A stretch of 64,000 bases of DNA, from contig NC_091013.1 of the NCBI RefSeq assembly GCF_041296385.1, positions 68,975,563 through 69,039,562 on the forward strand. The letters are read 5' to 3'. This DNA comes from Aphelocoma coerulescens. Its lineage: Eukaryota; Chordata; Aves; Passeriformes; Corvidae. Shown here in pieces: positions 1 to 11,500 of the stretch. The translations under genes were made by a program, and so were the position numbers. Position 1 is the first letter of the stretch. Every line of letters starts with the position of its first letter. The notes under the pieces were generated by a model. The model was not told where the DNA came from, did not search any database, and was given only the letters and a program-made list of their open reading frames with translations.

Positions 1-266
1 TTTGCCATCTTATCTGCCAATAAATTGAGAGAGACTTGCAGTCAGGGTATTAGTAAAAACTTGGAGTTTGGCAAAAGAAACCATTTAGGAAAAAAAAAAC
101 AAATCAAGAAAACTAATACAAAACAGCCCCAAAACTCTGTTTTCTGAAAGATTGTAAATAAATTGTTATCTCAGGGAGAAATTAATTAAAATTTCTCTTT
201 TCTTCTGTCCAATTCAAGTAGTTCTGGTCACTGAAATTCTTAAGACTGAAATCAACAAAGGAAGGG

Positions 267-293
267 CTCTCTCTCTCTCTCCTTCCCTCCCCC
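267..293. repeat. Pyrimidine tract (CT)n
   Basis: Uninterrupted pyrimidines starting with (CT)6-7 then C/T mixture to CCCCC. Confidence 0.9.
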
Positions 294-964
294 AATGTTA
301 TCAAGAGCAGACCAAAACAACCTTTCAGAAGATTCCTTTGATTTTTAAAACATTGCTTTGCCTTTTAGCAATCTTTCAGCACACTTACAGTCAGGATGAT
401 TAACGGCACAATTTGTTTCAGACCTCCTATTGAATTCAAGAACTTAGTCATCAGAAGTTTCGGATTGCACCAGAGAATTGATCAAGAGAGTTGCAGTCAA
501 TTTGCTTCCATCACTGAACAGTACTAAATCACACACACAAATCCATCCCAATTTAGAAGAGCACTTACGCTGAATGAAAAGTTTGATTCAATTGCCTCTG
601 CCATCAAGGATAGAAACACACAAAATGATCATTCTAACCACCACAGCTCAGAATTCAAATGGGCTCAATGAACCTGCTTAAGAATAAACTAGGCTGCAAA
701 TTATTTGCATGAATTATTGAGAAAATTATTATGAATGGCAATTACACTGGGAAGAATTAGGCTTTGTTCACAGAGAACTCCTGAACAGAAAGAATAGTCA
801 TAAGTTCTGTGCTAGAAATTGTTAACCCTACCACAATATAAACAGGTGAAATGAAATAAAATAATTACCAAATAAGTGCAATTAAATTATTTTGAAAACA
901 TAATCCGAATTTTATTAGGCCCAGTAATAATTAGTAAAAACAGAAGCATATTACACGTAGGTGT

Positions 965-1040
965 AGTATGCTTATACACATATGTGTAATATGCATATAC
1001 ACGTGTGTATATATATATATATGTATCTCATATACATATA
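965..1040. repeat. TA/TG alternating microsatellite
   Basis: Alternating purine-pyrimidine stretch, with ACACATATGTGT, ACGTGTGTATATATATATAT and flanking ATACATATA. It has Z-DNA or cruciform potential and is a likely polymorphic microsatellite. Confidence 0.85.
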
Positions 1041-2110
1041 AACAAGACAGGAGGACAGGACATAAATATACATTTTGTTTTGCCTTAGTGAATAAATATA
1101 ATTTGAAAAGTTCTGTTTTTAAAAAGCCAAAAGAATAAACACACTCATTTTGTTTGTGAATATGATCAAAATGACTATCTTTCGAAGACATCTTGAACAG
1201 ACTATACTTATTTAATTTGCTTAATCTTTGGGCAATTTATCCTTAATCATCAGGTAATTTTCTGCACTTAACCCAAAGATTTGTTTATTATTTTTCACAA
1301 TTGCCTTTGTAAGAATTTGAGAGGTCTTTGTAAAGCTAAAAGTTTTCAGCTGCAGAAGTTATTTTATTGGATTTTTTTTCACTCAACTGAAGTCAGTAGA
1401 AACTGCTTTGAAATGAAAACATTTCTTCAGGGCAATAAAGCTTCATTTATTGTTTGGAGCAGTGCAGCTCTGACTAACTTTGATCATCTCATAAACAGAT
1501 GGGGCAAAAATATTGTGCAACAAAAGTACAAGGAGAGAAAACCAGAAGGAGTAAATGGAAATACAGAGCATCTGGTTTCACACATCAGTAGACTTGGCAG
1601 GGGAGGGTGAACCTAAGCAATATCTTTTTCCCACCTCTTAATCCCTATTGCTTCCAGCGTAACACAAATCAAGCCTCCTATAATTGTGTCAATGTAAACT
1701 CATGGGACAAATGATTTAGGCTACAAATAAAACCTGTCTTTTGGAAATTAATTAATAAAAATATTTAATTAGATTAAATGTACAAACTTAAGTTAGAGAA
1801 AAAATTGGCAGAGGCTGAATCCAGGAGAGGTGGGAGGATGGGAAGTCCTGGTGCTGAGCAGCTGCAAGCACAAAGGTTTGCCAGGAGGAGAGTCACTTGG
1901 GTGAAGCAGATGCTCAGTGAGCTCATTCTGCTTTGTACTTGCAGAGGCACTTCAGAAAAGCTTGTCAATTCCTCAGGAAAGAAAATGGCCATTAAAGGAT
2001 TCCCTGAGAGGCTTCAGTCAGACACAAACTAAGGCTCAGTTGTGGTGCAAAGACTGCAGAGGAGAGTCATCAGAGATTATTAATTCCCTGACCTGCAGAG
2101 TAGAAGACAT

Positions 2111-2150
2111 GAATGATCTGAGTATGAGCATGAGAATGATCTGAGTATGA
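2111..2150. repeat. Short tandem duplication, 23-bp period
   Basis: GAATGATCTGAGTATGA occurs at 2111-2127 and again at 2134-2150, separated by GCATGA. Confidence 0.9.
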
Positions 2151-5100
2151 CCCTCTCATATTCCCTCATTAAGAAATGATACATAGGCTTACACACCACT
2201 GGAAGATCACAAATATTGCTATTCCACAGACAGAAGAGCAAATAAAACACTCATTCCTTGACACTTTGGAAGGTTAGTCAGAAGATTTATGACCGCTATT
2301 AAGTTTAGAACTGCTAAATAGAATAGTTGCATCATTAGTATGCAAAAAAATTTGCGAAGTGTATTTTCATTGTGGCGCCAGCAATGAAAAAACTTCTTTT
2401 TTTTCCTAAAACAAATACAGTGCAGCTGAAGCACTACTATTTATTTCATAGACATGGGGTATGTAAAGATTATTCTAATTCTAGTCTTGTTCTCAGGAGC
2501 TGGTTAATAAGATAATATACCATTCCTGGAGCAGAGGAGAATTGATACCTGTCAAAATCTTAGAGGACTGTCTCTCTGTCTCAGTTGATAGAGTCCTTTT
2601 TCCAGTGCTAATTTTTCTGTGTTAGTAGGAATGCTACCATTTTTTGACAACTTTTCATTCTGTTTGTACATTTGTTTTTGCTTTTTATTGTTCATTTTTT
2701 TTATTTAGATGCTGATGAGAATCTAGGGGAGGAGCAAGGAGCAGTTCATTATAAACAGGCAACTCTCACTTTAAATATAAAAGCCTAAAGAATGATGAGC
2801 CAGTGGAAAATTTCCAAAGAAGGAAAGGAAACACAGGTATTTCACCAGCTTCAGGAGATCCAGTGCCTCACAGCTGTCCCTCCAGGATGTTTATTAAAGG
2901 GATAGTATTCTGAGAGCTTCCTGGATTTGCCAGCATGTTCCAGTTCTTGGCATTTCCAGAAAATTGAATGAAGCTGATACAGTACTTACTGATCATCAAC
3001 GTGTCACAACAGCTTTAGAGTGAACTAACTTGTGATCAATACTTTGTCAAGAAAGAACAGAGCAATTACTCTGTCAGAGAAGATATTTCCAGGAGATGTC
3101 TGAGAACTGTAAAATCATGTACAGCAAAACATATTTTCAGACAAAAATAAGAAGTATCTAAAAGGACAAGAAGTGGTGAAGTGATGGATGTGCAGACATA
3201 GTGTGTACAATGCTGCAGCAAAGAAGATAGGCATTAAGAATCTTGTCCTTTTCAGGTGCAAGATGATGAACTAGCTCTGGATGAGTCATGGCTTTCTCCC
3301 CAGCCTGCATTAAAGGTCAATGTACCAGTTTCTGGTGTGTGCTTCAAGCTAGTAAAAGTCACTGTCAGAAAATCAAGCTTCAGCAGTCATCTCAAAGGAA
3401 GGCAGATATGATCTGCATGGACTCTGGCACCTGCAGGAATAACCACAGTTAGCAGCTACTCCTGGGTTTAGCAGAGGGAACAGGTCCTGCAGTACTGATA
3501 AGGTAACAGTGGCCATGGGGATTGAGACAGGCTGTTGATACTGATCTTCTACTCCTTTTCAAGGTTAGTGCTTTTGCAGGCAAGCAAAAGCTTAGGGAAA
3601 TGAAACCTTTCTTTCACAGAACAGAATCTTTGCGTATTAGAAAACTATAGGAGCTTTTGCGAGATCACTTTCTGAAACTGCAGAAATTCACAAGTTCTTT
3701 GCAAGTCCCTAAAAGGACATGAAGTACCATATTTGAAGCATAGTTGTTGCAATCTACTTTTTTATGCTAGCAGGTAAAAGATACTCAGGCCAGGTACCAT
3801 TAAAAATTATCTCTTCTGCCTGTAAGCTATCATGCAAAAAGTTGAAGATGATCTTTGTGATGTGGATCCACTGGGCTGAATCCAAAGAATCTGGACTGAC
3901 AACTAAAGAAAAAAGGAATTAGTACAGTAGTAAGGAAACTCACTCCCTAGGACCCAAAGGACTCCTACAGCTTAGGAAAGCAGCTTTCTCTGTTCCTGCC
4001 AAATCACTGAATGCACATTAGTGATACATTCAAGGGCACAGAGATCAACAAGACAGAAATCTTTATGAGCCAGAACTACTATCATGTAGGGACAAATTGT
4101 GTGCAAGCCGTCTTTAATGAGGATCTGGAGGAAGAGGGAGGGAATTACATGGTTCAAACTATGCATATTGTGGAGGAGAAAGAGATCAGGACAGGACTGG
4201 TGGGGCTAAACATATACATGTGAAAATGTGGATCTCTATGTCTGAATTTGTCATCTAGGTACATCCAGAGTATGATTAATTTGTCATAAAGGACCTATCT
4301 AAATCAGACTACATGACACATGTCTTGTAAGTGCCTTTTTCCCTGCTGCCCCAAGGGTAACCAAAGCTGTCAAATTCAGGTATGGATGACTACACTGCAG
4401 ACATTTAACCAGCCAGGAAGTCCCTTGTTCCTGTCTTAAAGTAACTTATATCTTCATCAAAGGAAAATGTATTATTTGTCTAGTATACTTTGAGAGAGCA
4501 TACGTTTAACTGTTACTAAGAACTTTCTTTTTCAGTATGCAATATTTAAAGTTTTGGTGCTAATGTTATAGTTTTCTTTAATCACCGAAAGGGAGTACTC
4601 TATCATTCTAAGCACAGTTACCAAATTACAATTTGTTCTCTCTGAGAAAGACTTCAGCTCTAAATGTTTAAAAAAATACACCATTACAGTTCGCAAAATA
4701 AGATAATGCCAATTCCTGAAACTTTTTTATTTTAAAATATTTTTTCACTATCTGTTAATAACATCCACAGACATTCAGAGAGAGACTTTCTTTCCTGTTC
4801 AGACTAGATTTTTTGTTAAGGCACCTGTAATCCCTTCTTCCTTCTTTGCCTGGAATGGGCAACAGTAGATCAATACCAAAATGCTAAAAAATACACAGTA
4901 AACCACCATTTTTGTGTACATGATTAAAAGCAAAGGACACCCATTACTTATAAAATACAACAGAAACTTTCCTCTCTTTTTGGCACACTTTGTTGTTGGG
5001 AGTTTGCAAGAAACCCAGAGCATTTTTTCTCCTAGTCCATTAACAGGTGTCAAAAAAACCCCCCAGCTCTGTTCTCTGTCTCTCACTTTTCAGCATGGAT

Positions 5101-5438
5101 TTATAGAAAATGTCTTGGAATCTCCTTAAAGGCACAAATGGGGATTGGCTGAGAAATCAGGCTGATAGAGCTAACTACATAAATATACTAAATGTAGGTT
5201 TTTTTCTAAGACCTTTGAGGATTGGAGAAAAGGTTTTACAGTGAGAAACTTCACAGAATCAGATTGTTTAGTGTACCACAAGTAGCATGACTGGTGGCTT
5301 GTGTACTCCTCATCTCTGTGCCTAAGTACCTTTACAGGTAATAAAATCTGGATACACAAGAAATTTTAAATCTAATGGAGAAAGGCATATTTGGGCAAGT
5401 ATATAGGCATATTTGGTAGCTGAAGCTATACACATTTC

Positions 5439-5477
5439 AATGGGAAATTACATGCATATGTAAGACAATTTCCCATT
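5439..5477. repeat. Inverted repeat, 11-bp perfect arms
   Basis: AATGGGAAATT (5439-5449) and its exact reverse complement AATTTCCCATT (5467-5477) around a 17-bp spacer. It could fold as a hairpin; no transcript or element is evident. Confidence 0.85.
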
Positions 5478-6326
5478 AAAGTGAATAACCAAGATTCTCC
5501 ACCTCTTAGGGTTTTCAATCTCAGCCTTATTCATTCTTCTGAAAGCTGTGCTTTAGTCAAACAAATAGTCTTCATGCATGAATGACTGCATGAAATGAAA
5601 TAGCTTGTGAAAATGGTCAGACCTGATGAAGAAAAACTCCTTGTTCTTACATGTAATGAGTGTAGGAAGTTATTTATTTGTGCAAAGTTGTAGTATGTTA
5701 TTACTGCACAGGAAAGTTAACCTTCACCTTGCACAGCCTCTGGAATCCCATTCAGTCTGTGTAAGTTAGAGACAGTGATTTTCTTCCTTTCTGCTCAAGG
5801 AAATTGTATTTGTCCAAGATCAAGCTGATCAATAACTTCAGAATTTCTGTTCCCTTACTGCTTATTATTTATTGAAAAGTGCTTCACAGAACTTTTAAAG
5901 GTGCTATCTCCTAGCCCTGGAAGAAAGTCAGGTATCATTATGTCACTTTCTGGTCCAAGAGATGCAGAGATGAGCAGTCACTTGTAACAGGGTGGGGATT
6001 GGATTGGAAGTCCCAGATTCAGGTGACTTAAATCCTACTTAGAAACAGAGGTGCTTTTCTGAAGAATTATACCAGACCCCTGTGCCCAACTTTTCTTTGT
6101 ATGATCCTGGCCCTGCGTTCTGCACAGTACCGTTCCAGAATTTCTTACCTTCATGGTCTTTCTGCTCTCTACTAACAGCAGTGCAGGTAATACAACTCCT
6201 TTGGAGTACCCTCCCTTACTATAGGAATTTTCATCTCAAATTAGAGATAAATCTCCAACAAGCTTAATGAACAAGAAGAGATAAGACTAACTGTGCCCAC
6301 CACAGGAAGGACATATCAGAAGTGGC

Positions 6327-6366
6327 GGGGGGGGGGAAGAAGAGGGGAAAAAAAAGGAAAAAAGAG
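6327..6366. repeat. 40-nt pure purine tract (G10 then GA-rich)
   Basis: All bases are A or G: ten G, then AAGAAGAGGGG, A8, GG, A6, GAG. It has triplex and slippage potential. Confidence 0.9.
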
Positions 6367-8220
6367 CCTTTTTGTCTGAAGAGGCCACCTGCATTTTTTC
6401 AGTGCTTACAATCTGCCCCAGCAGGAAACACTTCAGCATGAATCACAGCTGTCAGTCTTTTGGTTGATGCTGCTGTGTCTGCTCCCCTCCATGAGCTGAG
6501 GAGGGATTCAGGGATTTGCAAACTACAGAAGAGGACCTGCACAGCAACAATGATGCCAAATGGCCTGGTACTGTAAGTGTTCCATTTCCACAATTCTTGC
6601 AGGGTTTGGTAGGAGCAGGGAGTTTTCCCTGTGGTATCAGATTTTGGCCTGTACCTCCAGATGATGGTCAGTAGGTGAAAGCCCATGTGGGTATGCTTGC
6701 AGTCAGTTACACCTCCTCCATTCCCTGGGAGTAAAGCCTAAGGGGTGACCTGAAAATGTACCCAAGAATGATCCTGTGAGGACAAAAAAGGATCCCTGTC
6801 AATGTCAGGCATTTGGTCAATGTAACAATGTACTGATGTTTTTAAATTCCATTGTCTTTCTTATAAAACATGAAAAGTTGACTAAAAGCCTAAGCAGACT
6901 TGATTTTTCGTGATAGGACTGGAACAAGGAAATCATAGACATATAAATAAATAGATGAGTATACTGCCAAAATTTGAAATGTTCTTATTTCTGCAGTATT
7001 AACATAAGATTATACAAAGTGTTTGTCTTTTTAAAATAACAGGAGGTATTTTAATATTTCTACCTAAATACAAGTCCTAGGGGCTTTAAAAAGACCAATT
7101 GTTATCAGAAGCTTTGGAAGATAATGCTAAATAATGTTGACCAAGAAAAAACCACCTCAGTTAGTTGAAAAATTTGGGCATAAATTAATTTCTTATCTTA
7201 TCTACATTAATTCTGAACTAAGAGCCAAGTGCTCAAGAAGTTGCAGATTTAATGAGTTACATGGATACCAATCTGAAGCAAAGGGGCGCGTCACCAACGT
7301 GATGATCTCAGAAGCCCTTGTGAGTTCCTTCAGCTGATGATGAAGGTGGCTAAAGTGTTTTCCTATATTAAAATACATAACAGGACATGCATCATAAGGG
7401 GCTCTTTTACCAATAAACGTGTTACGAACATCATCAAAGACAGCTGCTGTTTTCCACACAAATTTCCACTGCTTGATGGAGTAGGCACAGCTACAGCTCT
7501 GAAACTTGCTGGCTCTCAACTCCCTGCAGAAACAGCAATTCTTTTAAAGCTAATGGCACAGAATATAATTAGATATATTTGTGTATCAGAATGAGAACCC
7601 TTTCCTTTTTTTTTTCCTTTGTCTTTTTTTCCCTGTATGCTGTGTTTCAGCTTGGAAAAATATATGAAGACAAGCTATAAGCCATAGCATAATTAGTGGA
7701 TAGTAAACCCTCTAGTGGGTATTCAGCTACTGTGATGCAAATGGTGCTGGTCTAGCAAACTTACATGTTAGTAATAACAAACGTTTCTTGTCAAAGGCTT
7801 CTTACAGGAGAGGAAGAAGGTGCAGGTTTACAACCCTGGCTACCTCCAGGTGTGACAAGAGCAGAAAGGCTGGAGCCTCACATTGCAGAACCTGAGATAA
7901 TATTTAGATGTTTCCTTTCACAATTGTTAGAGGGACAGTAACTCTATCATTACACTTCTTGTCTGTGTACAATATCCTCTGCAGAGAGAAGTATGTTACA
8001 GGCTATCACACAATTCCCTTACTGCAGATACTCACATACAGAGATTAATTATGTTGAAAATAAAAAGTCTTCCCAACAAAACAAAGTGATTCACTTGAAA
8101 ATAGTCTCTTGTTTCTTTTCTTGTTTTACATCAATATCCTAAAATCTGTTTTCTCCTATTTTGTCTGTTTCCTTTTCTTACATGGTCCCATCATCTAATT
8201 TGATTTTTCCACAACAGGAT

Positions 8221-8579
8221 AGAATCATAGTATCATAGAATCACAGAATAGTCTGGGTTGGAAGGGACCATCTAGTTCCAGCAAGGAATCTTGCCATGGT
8301 TAGGGAATCTTTCACTAAACCCTGAGTTGCCCAGGGTCCCATCCAGCCTGGCCTTGAACACTTTCAGGGATGGGTAGTACAGAACATCTCTGGGCAACCT
8401 GTTCCAGTGACTCACCCTTACAGTAAAGAATTTCTTCCTAATATCTAATCTAAAGCCATTTCCATTAAGGCCATCACCTTAAAGCCATTTCCCCTTGTTC
8501 AATCACTACTGAAAAGTCCCTCTCCAGTCTTACTTTCACCTCCCTTAGGCACCGGAAAGTTGCTATAATGTCTCCCTAG
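8221..8579 (-). mobile_element. CR1 LINE fragment, 3' end
   Basis: The left edge reads AGAATCATAG repeats then GGGTTGGAAGGGACCATCTA, the reverse complement of the CR1 3' terminus. It continues with CCATCCAGCCTGGCCTTGAA and the downstream CR1 3' UTR/ORF2-end order. The element is a 5'-truncated minus-strand copy, about 360 bp. Confidence 0.92.
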
Positions 8580-11500
8580 AGCAGTTTGGTCGGGATCCTT
8601 TGCTACCACTTGCTCAATTCTTTCCCCAAAGGCAAAATGGGGAATCATTCCCAGCAGGAATTATTTACACCTTGGCCTGTAAGCCTCTGGGAGGATGTGG
8701 TGAGGCTGTTGACATGGAATTATTGCTTCCTACAGACAGTGACTTGGAATCACTGGGTAATGTTATGATACAGTAACTAAGGATTTGCTTGCCCCATTAT
8801 TTCTCTTATCTGTATTGTGTTTTTCTCCTTTCACTGATGCTTCCTCACTCCCTTTTACTGTCTCTACCCTGTGATAATGCCTGCACCCAGGGTGACTATA
8901 CAGCAGAAACAAATTATTAGATAATTGGAAAGGCAGGTACTTACATTTGAACTACATGCAAAACCACTCTCTCGGGTGACTTAACATAGAGGTTTTCATA
9001 ACAGAGGGTCTCCAAGCTAAAAATGTCTGTTTCACTAATAATTCATTTTCAAAACAGATAATTAAGCAGTGAGATATTCCAAAGCAATTATTACTGTTCA
9101 ATAATGCATGGCACAGTGCAGGCGAATTTTGGTGCTAATTTGTTCCTGATAACCTTTCTGATTCTGCAGCCTCTGCTGAATCATCTTTTGTCTTTGTTTT
9201 TGTTCAAAATGCCTTTAAAAATGCAGACTTCAGTGCAACATGTGAATCATTTAAGCCCAAGATGAAAATTAGGTTGTAAAGCACAGAGTACACACATAAG
9301 TTTTATGAAAAGTACATGCTTGTGGTTCAGTTCGAAAGCCTGAGGCTGGTTGGTTTTCTTTCCCAGAATGAAACCTAACCCAGCAAGGTTTAATTGGATA
9401 TCTGTGGGAGGCAGTCCCTGTGCCGAACTTCAGTCTCCCCCTGATTTATTTACATGGGTGCATATATGAATAGAGAAAAGCAGATTGTGATTCCAACCCA
9501 TTAATGAACTCTTCTGAAAACATAACAGGAAAGTAAAAACATCAAGGGTTTTGTTCTGATTACTCATGTGTAATTTTCTGAAAGCTGTGAAGGAGAAAAG
9601 GCAGTGTTGCTAATTGTTAAACGGGATATGATCCAAAAGCCAGAGCCAATAGCCATTGGGAAAGGGTATATATTGGGGGTTTGAGGATGTTTTTTATAAT
9701 CCAGACAGCTGGGATGCAGGTAGGGCCATTGGTGATGCCATTTCTATATAAAGCTGTCAGTATGAGATGTTTTCCAGTTGTTTCTCTTTGCAAGAATCAC
9801 ATCATTATGTGGCTATTTCTCACCCGTAGGAGACTTGAGGGCTTCAGATCAATACTTCACATAGGTGAATAGTGGATATCAAGGATTAGAGTTTGCAATA
9901 ATCTAATTCAAAGGTGAAGAAGCAATTGGAAGCAAGTGGCTGCATGGGTTAAAATAACTATATTACATCATTCTTCTAATGTAAAGCATGTATATGCTGA
10001 AAGATGGAACAGAAAGAGTTAAGTGCTCATTTCTAGAACTACAGAAAATCAGTTTCATAGGATCAAATGTCACTCTGATTAAAATTATTGTCAAAAGATA
10101 GAAGAGAAAAGCCTGGTTTTTAAGCCTGCATGTTAAACATTTTTATTCTGTCCCTGTAACTAGCATTTCAATATAGGCATCACAGTAGGTTAAATCCCTT
10201 TGCCAGGCCTTGCAGGCTCTTCAGTGTAAACATCACTGGAGATCAGCCCTGCCCTGCCCCACCATGTGAAGATCATTCGATGTTTTTGCCATGGATGAGT
10301 GTCCTGTGATTGTGTCAGGTGCACTGATTCTGACAGCAGGTGCATCTGGAGAGAAAGCAATAAATGTATTTAAGTTCTCATCTTCTCATCTGATTTTCTA
10401 TAGGACAAAAAAAGCATTTTGGAAATTGAATAATGTCTTCTGCATGATGTGTCATCTTGCAGGTTTCCTGCAACAGGAGAAGTATGTGGAATAAAGGACC
10501 TAAAATGGTAAGTGTTAATGTCAACAAAAGGCATTTACCCAAACACCTGGGATTACTCCAAAAAGAGGGGGGAAAACATAATTCTCTCAATGAATGCTAT
10601 TGATTCCTCATGTAAAAAGAGAACCTTGAGCCAAATTTGTAATTGTTAATGTAAAACATAAATGTCAAACTGATAGAAACTCAGGCTCATTCCACTGAGA
10701 CTCCAGAGCACTGTGAACACTCAGATGGCAGCTGCAGAAGGGACACAGGCTACCAGTGCTGCTACAGAATGTAATTGAGAGTGAGCATGGCAGGCTCCAG
10801 AGCCAAGGGGTGTGATATGCCACTAGGGCTGACGCAGCAGCACTCCTGGATAAATATATTCCTGGAGATCTTACAGATGAACCCTGAGCTGATCCCTTAC
10901 ATTGGCAGTATCCACAAACCCCTTGTATCTCTACCAGGTGTGTAACCACAACAGCTCTGTGGAACTGTAAAGTAAAAAATGTGATAAAAAAAATTTATTT
11001 CTTTTTTTTTTTTTTAACAGGGAAATGCAATATTGTGAGAAGCTTTTAACTAGTGTCAGGTTAAAAGCATGTCCTGAAGATGTGCACTTGCAGCTCTGTG
11101 GGCTATGGCAATACAGTGCCATGAAAACGATGGCAGCTGTGCCTCTAGACCCTCCAGCACTTCCATTTTAGCATCTGGCCTCAAACATTAAATAAAAACA
11201 TGGTACAGTAGATGGTTTTTTTTTTCTTTTACTTCCAGTTTATTTATTTTTGTTTCATTAAAATATTATCATATATTTAATGTTATTATATATTTAATAC
11301 TCTGAATATGCTCTAAACTTGAAGGCTATAGCTTTCATGCTTTTGCATCTTCCTTGTGATAGTAAGTTAAAAATGGTCATGGCCCAGATTTTCAAATGTC
11401 TAACTGTAATGATTTCAGTTTCAGCAAGGAGCATAAAAGAATCCAACAAATCTGCTGCAGCAGTGATGCCTCTGTCCAGTATGAGAAACCTAAGTTGTTA

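Larger units (their letters stand above)
1..8220. other. Intergenic, far 3' flank of CCNA1; no gene seen
   Basis: AT-rich, with only short chance frames. It holds the simple repeats, the tandem duplication, the inverted repeat and the purine tract listed separately. It also holds a candidate conserved noncoding stretch at 670-935 and a locally CpG-retaining stretch at 7280-7460. No transposon was recognised. Confidence 0.6.
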
